Below, piece by piece: positions 17,985 to 25,765 of a DNA stretch of 32,949 nt. Origin of the DNA: CAUZFZ01 sp963579025 (GTDB taxonomy: Bacteria > Planctomycetota > Planctomycetia > Planctomycetales > Planctomycetaceae); assembly GCA_963579025.1 (NCBI GenBank), contig CAUZFZ010000122.1:1-32949 (forward strand), given 5' to 3'. The translations under genes were made by a program, and so were the position numbers. The notes beneath the pieces are model-generated. The model did not search any database and was not told the DNA's origin. It saw nothing but the letters and a program-made list of their open reading frames with translations. Within the stretch, counting starts at the first letter, position 1, and each line of letters opens with the position of its first letter.

Positions 17985-18440
17985 TCAGCCGTCCCTCAAA
18001 TGTTCTGTATCTGGCCGGCTGGCGAACCACGCGAAATAAATGCCCACGACAGCCCCCGCGCATGCGAACACTCCACCTGCTGCCCCAAGTACCAGCGGCC
18101 AGCGTTTCAGAGAAAACGGGCTGCGGCTTTGTGGCCAGCTCTGGTCAGGATCATCCCGGCGGTAATCGATTGAGATCGTGCCGTTGCGTACGCCTGGAGT
18201 GAACAGGGCGAGCTGTTTCTTATGCTCGATTCCGTCGGAGTCGCGGTACATGTACCAGGACGTCAAGGACGTATCGTTGCGAGCCACCGTGGCGGTTGTG
18301 GCAATCACCTCTGCACGCCTCTGATGTTGTGTTTGGTTCACGGAGTAGCCCGCAAACATCATGGCCGCACCAGCAAGGCCGACGGCAATCGAAGCGGCAA
18401 GCTCGGAACGCATACTCGCGGGTTCTGAATGACCAGCCAT
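17985..18440 (-). CDS. Small DUF3592-like membrane protein
   Basis: The 151-residue product has two predicted membrane helices, one near the N-terminus (about 13-33, ASIAVGLAGAAMMFAGYSV) and one near the C-terminus (about 111-138, Ala/Gly/Val rich). Between them lies a soluble segment of about 75 residues containing YMYRDSDG and ISIDYRRDDPDQS. The last resembles the V-x-Y-x-P-x-x-P element of DUF3592 proteins, which are small membrane proteins of unknown role. ATG 18440 is preferred over the in-frame TTG at 18461. It lies between the DUF1501 gene (45 bases upstream) and the cyclase-fold gene on the same strand. The function is unknown. Confidence 0.7.
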   Translation of the reverse strand: MAGHSEPASMRSELAASIAVGLAGAAMMFAGYSVNQTQHQRRAEVIATTATVARNDTSLTSWYMYRDSDGIEHKKQLALFTPGVRNGTISIDYRRDDPDQSWPQSRSPFSLKRWPLVLGAAGGVFACAGAVVGIYFAWFASRPDTEHLRDG

Positions 18441-18485
18441 ACGGCATCCGTTGACCGTCAACGCGATTGAACTGTCGCCTGTCGG

Positions 18486-19826
18486 TTACAGCAACTCGGT
18501 CAGCACTCGCCCATCGTTGACGATTGGCACGGGGCGACCTTCGGGAGTGTAGAACTCCTCGCCGCCATCGATGCCCAGGCAGTGGTACATCGTGGCAGAC
18601 AGGTCCGCCGGGCCGACAGGGTCGGTAGCCGGGCGTTCCCCGCGCGGGTTGGTGGCTCCGATAACTCGACCGTGCTGAATGCCGCCACCGGCCAGCAGAA
18701 TGGTGTTGGACGGGCCCCAGTGATCGCGTCCCGCCTGTTTGTTGACTCGTGGCGTGCGACCAAATTCACCCATGACGCAGACCATGGTTGTGTCCAGCAT
18801 GCCGCGATCTTCCAGGTCTCGCAGCAGCATGGGCAACCCGCTGTCGAGATGTGGCAGCAGGTCGTTCTTCAGAACTTCAAAGTTGTTGTAATGCGTGTCC
18901 CAGTTCGTGTGATCAATCGTCACACAGCGAACGCCGGTTTCCACCAGACGACGGGCCATCAGGCATGACTGGCCCAGCGAGTGCCGACCGTACGCGTCGC
19001 GGACATCAGCCGACTCGGCGTCAATGTCGAATGCGATCTGGGTGGCCGGTGACGTAATTAGATCGAACGCCTTGCGCTGGAATGTGGTCAGGGTACGGGC
19101 GTCGGTGTTTGCCGCGACCTCGGCACTTTTCTGGTAGCGATCGACGGTCTTCAGAATCTCCCGCCGCGCATCCAGACGATCCGAGCTGACAGCCAGCGGG
19201 GGGACAAGATCGGGGACTTTGAAGTCCGGAGCATTCGGATCCGCTTCCACAACGAATGGAGCACAAGTTGAACCCAGATATGCTGGCCCGCAGGAACGAT
19301 GCATTTTGGGCAGGCATACGTAAGGCGGCACCGAGCCGCGCGGACCGAGTTTCTTCGCGATGATCGATCCGTGTGCGGGGTAATGGTTGTTGGGCTTCAG
19401 ACTGGAATTAAAGCCCGCTCGCGGGAAGTACCCGGTCAGCATGAAGTGATCCGCTGCTCCATGGCCGGAATTGTGATGCGTGAAATTCCGCAGCAGCGAG
19501 AATCGATCGGCCACCTGCGCAAGGCCCGGGATGTGTTCGCACAACTGTAAGCCCGGGACGACCGTGTCGATCGGATCGAATTCTCCGCGGAATTCGGCAG
19601 GCGCATTCGGTTTCAAATCGAGCGTGTCGATCGTACTCAGGCCGCCCTGCAGGAACAGGATGATCAGAGAGACATCTTCTTTGCTCGTGTCGACTCCGTG
19701 CTGCTTCGCCGCTTCAGCAGCCAGAAGCTGCGGCAGTCCGATCGAGCCCGTCGCCGTCCCCGCCACTCCGATGCGGAGCATGTCTCGTCGGTTCATTCCG
19801 TCACAGTACTTTTTGCGTCTTTTCAT
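18486..19826 (-). CDS. DUF1501 family protein, Tat-exported
   Basis: The 446-residue product begins with a basic stretch and a twin-arginine signal (NRRDMLRIGVAG, Arg13-Arg14, then a hydrophobic segment ending LLAA), so it should be exported folded. DUF1501 proteins have an alkaline-phosphatase/sulfatase-like fold. Visible family segments are FLQGGLSTIDTLDLKP, HHNSGHGAADHFMLTGY, TIDHTNWDTHYNNF, MGEFGRTPRVN, GRDHWGPSNTILLAGGG and the C-terminal GPADLSATMYHCLGID. The start at 19826 has GGAGA eight bases upstream; the longer frame to 19895 lacks such support. It follows the DUF1549/DUF1553 gene by 204 bases on the same strand, the standard planctomycete pairing. The substrate is unknown, and a role with the cytochrome partner in breakdown of complex organic matter is only inferred. 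Confidence 0.92.
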   Translation of the reverse strand: MKRRKKYCDGMNRRDMLRIGVAGTATGSIGLPQLLAAEAAKQHGVDTSKEDVSLIILFLQGGLSTIDTLDLKPNAPAEFRGEFDPIDTVVPGLQLCEHIPGLAQVADRFSLLRNFTHHNSGHGAADHFMLTGYFPRAGFNSSLKPNNHYPAHGSIIAKKLGPRGSVPPYVCLPKMHRSCGPAYLGSTCAPFVVEADPNAPDFKVPDLVPPLAVSSDRLDARREILKTVDRYQKSAEVAANTDARTLTTFQRKAFDLITSPATQIAFDIDAESADVRDAYGRHSLGQSCLMARRLVETGVRCVTIDHTNWDTHYNNFEVLKNDLLPHLDSGLPMLLRDLEDRGMLDTTMVCVMGEFGRTPRVNKQAGRDHWGPSNTILLAGGGIQHGRVIGATNPRGERPATDPVGPADLSATMYHCLGIDGGEEFYTPEGRPVPIVNDGRVLTELL

Positions 19827-20030
19827 CAGTGTTCTCCGCAGCGCACTATCAGTTTGCACGCTGACGTCTGTTTCAGAGGCTTTCGTACCCGTCACCGAAT
19901 CTCATCGGCCGGTGACGTGCGGCTTATCCAGTAGAGCTGTTTGTGGTCGTGCGACTCAAGTTCAGATATCCGCTGCCGAGCCGAAGTTTCAGGCCAGCCT
20001 GATTCGGCAAAGTCGGTCCTTTCGGAACAC

Positions 20031-22457
20031 TCAGTGATTGAACAGAAACTCCACCGTGTTCATGAAGCTCCAGGCGACGTCCTCGACGGCCTTGCGGCGG
20101 TCCGTTGCCTGGGCCAGATAACGGCTGACCGAATTCCGTTCTTCATCGGATGGACGTCGACTGTAAAACGTCAGGTAGAGTTCCTCGACCAGTTGGTCGT
20201 TGTCAGGAATCGTCTGTGTGAGTCGGGCGAGCTGGCCGCCGTCGTCACTCAGCTTGGACTGAATTTCCGGAGAATTCAGCACGTGCAGCACCTGAGCCAC
20301 ACTGGGCTGAGTGGCCCGCTCGCATTCGCAGGCAGACGCTCGTGTCGGACGGCCGAACAGACTCAGGAAATAGTGCGGCACCTGACTGTCCCAGAGCTTG
20401 ATTGCTCGAACACCCGATGGCACACCGCGGAATTTCTCGCCGATGCCTGTCACCTGGCAGATCATGTCGAGCCGAACTTCCGCATCGAGACGCCGAAACA
20501 ACGCGCGCGAATAATTCTGCTCGTCCCGCTGGTTCGATTCGACTGGCGTTGAGGAAAGCTGATACGTGCGCGAGGCCGTGATATCGCGAATCACTTGGTG
20601 CATGTCGAAGCCGGATTCGACAAAGTGGGCGGCCAGTGCGTCGAGCAGCGCAGGATTCGTCGGCGGGTTTGTGAGTCGCACGTCATCGACCGGCTCAACG
20701 AGTCCGCGGCCGAGGAAATGTGCCCACACGCGATTGACGATGTTGCGGGCAAACCATTGATTGTCTGGGGACGTCATCCACTCGGCAAACAGTTGGCGCC
20801 GATCACCCGAGGGTGTTGTCTCGGGCATTGTTTCCAGGAGCCCATGCGCCTGCACCACCTCACCACTCCGCGGGTGTTTTGTCGTTGCCTTCCGATTGGC
20901 AATCAGAAGTTCGCCAGCGGGACTCTTTTTGAAACTGACCTGTGTGAAGAACGCTTCCATTCCGTAATAGTCGTGCTGGGACCAGCGATCGAACGGGTGG
21001 TGGTGGCACTGGGCACACTCGATGCGTACTCCAAGAAAAACCTGAGAAATGGCCGACGCGGCTTCGCCAGGTTTCTTCAGGACCTTGTAGATGTTGCCGC
21101 CCGGGTTTTGATTCAGCGGTCCAGACGCCGCGACGATTCCTCGCGCGAACTCGTCAAACGGATTGTTCGCGGCAAAGCTGTCGTGAATCCACTGGTAGTA
21201 GCTGTAGGCGGGTTTGTGCCCCAATGCCAGGCGGTCAACACGCAGCACGTCCGCCCACTTGAGAGACTGAAAGTCCGCGTATTCAGGTCGTTGAAGCAAT
21301 TCATCGACCAGTTGGCTGCGCTTGTCAGCCGACTGATCGTCCAGAAACCGGCGCACTTCTTCCGCGGTCGGCAATGTGCCGATGATGTCGAGGTATGGTC
21401 GGCGGAGAAAGTCGGCGTCGGTACTCGGTGGAGACGGTTTGATATTCAGCTTGCGCCACCGAGCCTGAACCAATTCATCGATGTAGTTATTCACCGGTTG
21501 CGCCGGGAACGGCTTGCCATCATCGGGCTGTGGAATCATCGCTCGGAACACATCAACCGCTCCCATGTAGCTGGCCATGATGGCGGCCTCACCGGGATTT
21601 TCGTCGACCGTAACCAGGCCGAATTCGTCGACTCGCGCCAGAGCTTCGACGTTGGTCTGAAATTTCGCATGATGAGTCACGTCGACCTCGCGACCGTCGC
21701 TGTAAGTGGCCGTTACCTGAAGCTGCTGCGAGGACTTCATTCGCAGACGACGTTCGTTGGGCGTGACTCGCAGTGAGACAACTTTTGGAGCATCCGATTC
21801 GCCGAGCGGCGCTCCGGCAGCAAGCCAGTCACGCAGTACACGAAATTCGCCCGAGCCCTTACGGATGCGAATACCGCCACCATGAGGCATGCCACCGGAT
21901 GCTTTCAGCAGCAGCAGGCTTTGATCGGGAATGGGCAGCACGGTGCGACGGCCGCGACCTTCCTGAACCAGGGCCGAGTGGTCGGCTTCCGGAGAGAATC
22001 CAAAAATCGACAGCTTGAATCCGTTCTGTCCCTCAGCCTTACCGTGGCACCCTGACGCGTTGCACCCGAAGCGGCTGAAGATCGGGATGATGTCGTTCTC
22101 GAAGTGAAACTGGCGCACCGACTGCGATCCGGACACCATGACGGGCACTTTAAACGTCCGGCCAGCCGCCGTGACTTCAATCACGGTCTCGCCATCATGT
22201 TTCCCCTGGACAAGTCCGTTCGGGGACACAGCGGCGATTTCAGAATCGAGCGAACGAAACGTCGCGTCGCGAGTCAGGTCCGCTGACAAACCGCTTTCGA
22301 CATGTCCATCAACCAGAAGCTGCCGACGGGAATCCGGTCCAGCAAGTTTGATGGGGGAAGGGACCACAGCATCCGCAATCGGTGTGTCGTCCGCTTGCAG
22401 ATCATCTGCAGCACACGACATCCCGATGATGCAGAGGACAACAACTGTTCTTCGCAC
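20031..22457 (-). CDS. Secreted planctomycete cytochrome protein with Ig-like, DUF1549 and DUF1553 domains
   Basis: The 808-residue product starts with a signal peptide (RRTVVVLCIIGMSCAA). In order: a BIG2-like Ig domain (about 35-110), a small heme-type domain (about 120-222) with an unusual CX4CH motif at 132-138 (CNASGCH), a second Ig-like domain (about 225-315), DUF1549 (about 325-520) with a CX2CH motif at 481-485 (CAQCH), and DUF1553 (about 555-795) including NRVWAHFLGRGLVEP. Both motifs would attach heme c covalently in the periplasm. GTG 22457 is chosen because GAGGTG lies about seven bases upstream; the in-frame TTG at 22487 and GTG at 22466 are alternatives. It precedes the DUF1501 gene. 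Redox work coupled to its DUF1501 partner is likely from the motifs, but the reaction is not established. Confidence 0.92.
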   Translation of the reverse strand: MRRTVVVLCIIGMSCAADDLQADDTPIADAVVPSPIKLAGPDSRRQLLVDGHVESGLSADLTRDATFRSLDSEIAAVSPNGLVQGKHDGETVIEVTAAGRTFKVPVMVSGSQSVRQFHFENDIIPIFSRFGCNASGCHGKAEGQNGFKLSIFGFSPEADHSALVQEGRGRRTVLPIPDQSLLLLKASGGMPHGGGIRIRKGSGEFRVLRDWLAAGAPLGESDAPKVVSLRVTPNERRLRMKSSQQLQVTATYSDGREVDVTHHAKFQTNVEALARVDEFGLVTVDENPGEAAIMASYMGAVDVFRAMIPQPDDGKPFPAQPVNNYIDELVQARWRKLNIKPSPPSTDADFLRRPYLDIIGTLPTAEEVRRFLDDQSADKRSQLVDELLQRPEYADFQSLKWADVLRVDRLALGHKPAYSYYQWIHDSFAANNPFDEFARGIVAASGPLNQNPGGNIYKVLKKPGEAASAISQVFLGVRIECAQCHHHPFDRWSQHDYYGMEAFFTQVSFKKSPAGELLIANRKATTKHPRSGEVVQAHGLLETMPETTPSGDRRQLFAEWMTSPDNQWFARNIVNRVWAHFLGRGLVEPVDDVRLTNPPTNPALLDALAAHFVESGFDMHQVIRDITASRTYQLSSTPVESNQRDEQNYSRALFRRLDAEVRLDMICQVTGIGEKFRGVPSGVRAIKLWDSQVPHYFLSLFGRPTRASACECERATQPSVAQVLHVLNSPEIQSKLSDDGGQLARLTQTIPDNDQLVEELYLTFYSRRPSDEERNSVSRYLAQATDRRKAVEDVAWSFMNTVEFLFNH

Positions 22458-22543
22458 TGGACGCACCTCGTATTCGGCATGGACCAACGGATAAACGATA
22501 GTTTATGCCATCGACCAACCGGAAGACGACCACGGGAGCTGGA

Positions 22544-23167
22544 TTAGCTCAGGTGCAACGCTGAGTTCAGAGTGACGAGCTGCGGCTCGTCGCTCCTGAA
22601 TCGCACGACGTTGATGCAGCAGTTGTCCTGCGGCAGCTCTTTCGCCCGGCGAAGTTCAATTCCAAGCAGGCTCGCCAGCCAGGTGCGGTTGACGACCGTG
22701 TGAGCCACAACCGCGATTTGTCGGCCGACGTTCTGACGCAGCAGGGCATCGAAAGCCGGTCCGATACGATTCAATACGTCACGGTAACACTCTCCGCCCA
22801 GATACCCGTGCGTTTCCGAATCGTCCACATAGCGCTGGTAATCGTCAGGAAAGTCGCGCTGGATCGTTGCCCAGTCGAGCCCCTGCCAGCGACCAACGTC
22901 AACCTCGTGAATCGACGCAATGGTCTGGACGGGCAAACTGTGATGGACCGCGATCGTCTCGGCGGTTTCAACGGCTCGACGCAGCGGGCTGCTGAAGACT
23001 GCGTCAATCGACCGAGAACTCAGGTAATCGGCAACTTGTGCCGCCTGTTGCCGGCCGAGTTCGCTGAGCGCGTTGTCGACTCCGTGGCCCTGCAGAATTC
23101 GCGGCCGCTTTTCGTTCTCCGGAGTCGCACCGTGGCGAATGAGATAGAGCGTTGTCTGGTCAGCCAT
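22544..23167 (-). CDS. Histidine phosphatase (phosphoglycerate mutase-like) family protein
   Basis: The 207-residue cytoplasmic protein belongs to the histidine phosphatase superfamily. The phospho-accepting His12 is in LIRHGATPE, Arg63 in SSPLRRAVETA, the proton donor Glu88 in HEVDVGRWQGL and the second His156 in VVAHTVVNR. All catalytic residues are present. Length and the GRWQGL element fit broad-specificity phosphatases or CobC-like enzymes better than true glycolytic mutases, but the substrate cannot be told. It starts 14 bases after the stop of the aminoacyl-tRNA-protein transferase gene and is probably co-transcribed with it. The ribosome binding site is weak. Confidence 0.88.
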   Translation of the reverse strand: MADQTTLYLIRHGATPENEKRPRILQGHGVDNALSELGRQQAAQVADYLSSRSIDAVFSSPLRRAVETAETIAVHHSLPVQTIASIHEVDVGRWQGLDWATIQRDFPDDYQRYVDDSETHGYLGGECYRDVLNRIGPAFDALLRQNVGRQIAVVAHTVVNRTWLASLLGIELRRAKELPQDNCCINVVRFRSDEPQLVTLNSALHLS

Positions 23168-23181
23168 TGTTTCGGGTCAGC

Positions 23182-23925
23182 TCAGTCTTCGGGTTCAGAC
23201 CAGACGGGTTCCGTGTCGTCGTCGACCCAGGATTGCATCAGTTCGTGTGGACGGAATCGGGCTTTGTATTCCATCGACTGGTTCTCGTGAATCCAGTAGC
23301 CGAGGTACAGATGCGCGAGTCCCTGTCGCCGTGCGGCTTCTATCTCAGTCAAAACCGAGAACGTGCCAGGCCCAAGCGGACGCCAGTCCGGATCGTGGTA
23401 GAAGTACATGCTGGACAGACCACAGTTCGAGATATCCACCAGGCTGACACCCACCAGACGCCCCGCATCCCGATACAGAAACTCGCCGGCAAACTCGAAG
23501 CTGCTGCCTAGGAAACCGTCGGCATACTCCGGCGATGACGTCTGATGTTCGGACCAGCCCCGGCGCTCGGTCATGTCGCTGTGATACCTGTTGAACAGCT
23601 CGATGCGTTCATCGGAAACGCCGGGCGGGCCGAACGAGATGTCCACATGCTGGTTACGTTTCAAGGTCCGCCGCTGGCTCTTGCTCGGACGGAACCGATT
23701 GACGTCAACACGCAACGGTCGACATTTCGAACATGCCCGACACTGCGGCCGAAACACATAGTTTCCGAATCGTCGCCAGCCGCGTCGCAGCAGTTCGCCA
23801 TAGGACTCGCTGTTCAGCTCCCATGGCACGCGGTATTCCAGACACGCGGTTTCATTCCGCAGATACGAGCACGTCGACGGTTCAGTCATGAACCGCGTAA
23901 CGTCAATAATGCGAGCAGAACTCAT
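23182..23925 (-). CDS. bpt: Aminoacyl-tRNA-protein transferase (Bpt/ATE family)
   Basis: The 247-residue enzyme transfers an amino acid from aminoacyl-tRNA to the N-terminus of proteins, marking them for degradation by the N-degron pathway. Bacterial Bpt adds Leu to N-terminal Asp or Glu, while ATE1-type enzymes add Arg. Family features are CSYLRNETACLEY near the N-terminus, GWRRFGNYVFRPQCRACSKC with its clustered cysteines, RPSKSQRRTLKRN, a central SMYFYHDPDW, and a C-terminal LGYWIHENQSMEYKARFRP. The open frame runs to 24222 but upstream of 23925 it only mirrors the divergent DUF1080 gene. ATG 23925 leaves a normal short lead before the CSYL motif; ATG 23889 is an alternative. Whether it uses Leu or Arg cannot be decided here. 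Confidence 0.88.
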   Translation of the reverse strand: MSSARIIDVTRFMTEPSTCSYLRNETACLEYRVPWELNSESYGELLRRGWRRFGNYVFRPQCRACSKCRPLRVDVNRFRPSKSQRRTLKRNQHVDISFGPPGVSDERIELFNRYHSDMTERRGWSEHQTSSPEYADGFLGSSFEFAGEFLYRDAGRLVGVSLVDISNCGLSSMYFYHDPDWRPLGPGTFSVLTEIEAARRQGLAHLYLGYWIHENQSMEYKARFRPHELMQSWVDDDTEPVWSEPED

Positions 23926-24039
23926 GCGTGGCTGCTTCAGTTCGTGAGGACCGTTGTGCAGAATGGAGCATCGCACGATTTCAGCGACGAGACCAACGAA
24001 ACCGCAACGCCGCGGGAAATACTTGAACCGCTCAAAACC

Positions 24040-24044
24040 AGGAG
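24040..24044 (+). promoter_or_regulatory. Ribosome binding site deciding the DUF1080 start
   Basis: AGGAG ends eight bases before ATG 24053, supporting that start over the upstream in-frame codon at 23954. The 127 bases between this ATG and the divergent transferase start at 23925 should hold both promoters, but no clear -35/-10 pair was recognised. Confidence 0.75.
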
Positions 24045-24052
24045 ACTGCATT

Positions 24053-24796
24053 ATGCGCACGCTGTCAGCCGTCGCACTGCTTCTGTTCGTGACAGGCACA
24101 TCAATGGCCGGCGAACCGGAACCACCGAAGGGATTTGTCCGGCTGTTCAACGGCAAGGACTTCACCAACTGGAAAGTCCCGGAAGGCGACAACGGCCACT
24201 GGAAGGTGATCGACGGCGTCATTGACTACGACGCATCCAGCGAAGCACCCAAAGACAAGAACCTGTGGAGCGAGAAGTCGTACGGTGATTTCGTACTGCT
24301 GGTTGACTGGCGGATCAAAGAGACGCCCTACATCAACCCGCGAGTGCCCATCATTCGACCGGACGGCACACACAAGAAGGGCCCGGACGGCAAAGAGATT
24401 CGCACGTCTGTACCGGATTCCGATTCCGGAATTTTCCTGCGCGGCGAGGGTAAGTCGCAGGTCAACATCTGGTGCTGGCCGATCGGCTCGGGCGAGGTTT
24501 ACGGCTACCGCATGGACAAATCGATGCCGGCCGACGTGCGAGCAGGCGTGACTCCCAAAGTGCTGGCCGACAACGATGTCGGAGAATGGAACACGTTCGA
24601 AATCACGATGAAGAGTGATCGCCTATCCGTTGAACTCAACGGTAAATCGGTCCTCAAAGAGGCCCGTCTACCCGGTATCCCTAAGTCGGGTCCGGTCGCA
24701 CTACAGCATCACGGAGGCAAGCGTGACGGCGAATGGTCCAGTCCCCCGGCTCTCGTCCAGTTCCGCAACATCTACATTCGCGAATTGACGCAGTGA
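24053..24796 (+). CDS. Secreted DUF1080 protein (3-keto-disaccharide hydrolase family)
   Basis: The 247-residue product has a clear signal peptide (MRTLSAVALLLFVTGTSMAG) followed by a single concanavalin-like beta-sandwich of the DUF1080 family (PF06439), some members of which hydrolyse 3-keto-glycosides. Family segments include GFVRLFNGKDFTNWKV, YGDFVLLVDWRI, DSGIFLRGEGK, EWNTFEITMKSDRLSVELNG, GPVALQHHGG and FRNIYIREL. AGGAG precedes ATG 24053 by eight bases. It is transcribed away from the transferase gene and lies upstream of two secreted lyase-like genes, which fits carbohydrate degradation. The exact substrate is unknown. Confidence 0.92.
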   Translation: MRTLSAVALLLFVTGTSMAGEPEPPKGFVRLFNGKDFTNWKVPEGDNGHWKVIDGVIDYDASSEAPKDKNLWSEKSYGDFVLLVDWRIKETPYINPRVPIIRPDGTHKKGPDGKEIRTSVPDSDSGIFLRGEGKSQVNIWCWPIGSGEVYGYRMDKSMPADVRAGVTPKVLADNDVGEWNTFEITMKSDRLSVELNGKSVLKEARLPGIPKSGPVALQHHGGKRDGEWSSPPALVQFRNIYIRELTQ

Positions 24797-24862
24797 CCCC
24801 TGTTGAGGTCGCGCGAGTCTGGCGGTATTCGGCACCGCGGAATTCGCGGCTTCGTGTGGTGG

Positions 24863-24986
24863 GAGACATAAAGGTTGGAACGCGACGCGTTACTCCGAAG
24901 GAACTCCGTCGACGCGAGACGTAAAGGCTGGATCAGTTGAGACATAAAGGTTGGATTTTTCCTCGCTTTGAGACACAAAGGTCGGA
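24863..24986. repeat. Four direct copies of a 17-base repeat, GAGACATAAAGGTTGGA
   Basis: Copies lie at 24863-24879, 24916-24932, 24939-24955 and 24970-24986. The first and third are identical; the second has two changes (GAGACGTAAAGGCTGGA) and the fourth two (GAGACACAAAGGTCGGA). Start-to-start spacing is 53, 23 and 31 bases. All are in the same orientation. The changes are mostly transitions at the same variable positions. Confidence 0.85.
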
Positions 24987-25069
24987 TCCCTCTGCAGCCG
25001 TCCACTTACGAGTCAATTCACGAATGAGGCGTAACACATCGACTATCGCTGATCTTCCACCCCGGTGCC

Positions 25070-25590
25070 TGGTTCCAGGAAAGTGCCGTGGCGGACTGCA
25101 CGAAGAAAGCATTGGTCGTCAACAGCGTGCGAAATACTTGTTGGTCGTTGCGCAACACGTGCTCAATCGACTGATCAAGATCCGTGACAAGCCGAGCGCC
25201 ATCGTGATGATGTTGCGTGGCCTTGTCCTTGAATACTTCCTGGCATTTTTCGTAATCGAAGTATTCGCGGAAGAACCGGAGCAGGTGGGCGCTGACTCTT
25301 CGATCTCTTTCAAACATCTGTGTTGCTTGTTGGTGCAGAATATCTCAGATGCAGGGCGTGATTCGTCGGCACAGGCCTTTATCAGCTCAGGGCCTGTCGC
25401 GCCTCGGGGCGGGTTGGGAATTTGCCCGCGTTGTCCGGGGGCATTTCACCGAATTGCAGCGCTTCCATCACGCGGTACCACAGTTCAGCGTCGTCGAGAT
25501 TGCCGATAGGCAGCCGGAGGCGGTCGAGGAGGATAGCACGCTTGGCTTTCTCCTCAGCATGACAGGAAATGCAGTAAATCCGGATGTGTC
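25070..25590 (-). pseudogene. Remnant of a DUF1587/DUF1592-type planctomycete cytochrome gene
   Basis: On the minus strand, about 25385-25580 encodes a cytochrome-like N-terminal piece (IYCISCHAEEK, a CX2CH motif, then ELWYRVMEALQFGEMPP), ending at a stop at 25382. In a different frame, about 25070-25340 encodes a piece typical of the middle of DUF1592 proteins (HQQATQMFERDRRV, HLLRFFREYFDYEKC, EVFKD, HHHDGARLVTDLDQSIEHVL, LLTTNAFFV) preceded by an in-frame TGA. The full family has 700-1000 residues, so most of the gene is missing: a large internal deletion, a frame change and loss of the C-terminus. The family assignment is by remembered motif patterns, not by alignment. Confidence 0.7.
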
Positions 25591-25765
25591 GCTGTTCAAT
25601 GCTAGAGCCAGCTGCAATGACATTGTGCGAGGTCCCGGAAAACGCGGCTATGACACGAACGCGCCTCAACATCTGTCCTGACCTGCCGATTGGCCGCAGA
25701 CGAATTCGCAAACTGCTGTCATCATATGGAGCCCCACACGGATCCTGTGTTCGGAGTCATGTGCA

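Larger units (their letters stand above)
24797..25765. other. Gene-poor decayed region
   Basis: These 969 bases separate the DUF1080 gene from the toroid-protein gene and contain no intact gene. They hold a small palindrome (CCGCG/CGCGG, 24835-24849), four copies of a 17-base direct repeat (24863-24986) and the remains of a cytochrome-type gene on the minus strand (about 25070-25590). Confidence 0.7.

Noticed and set aside
20595..21776. A 393-codon open frame on the plus strand
   Set aside because: It lies wholly antisense to the DUF1549/DUF1553 gene, has no recognisable domain, and looks like a by-product of the high-GC third positions of the real gene.
23926..24222. N-terminal extension of the aminoacyl-tRNA-protein transferase (99 extra residues)
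   Set aside because: It is antisense to the start of the DUF1080 gene and not family-like; family homology begins near the CSYL motif.
24863..24986. CRISPR array
   Set aside because: Repeats are only 17 bases, spacers are 36, 6 and 14 bases, and no cas genes are present.
25018..25317. Intact small minus-strand gene of 99 codons
   Set aside because: It reads as an internal fragment of a DUF1592-type protein with a stop immediately upstream of the homologous part, so it is better described as part of a pseudogene.
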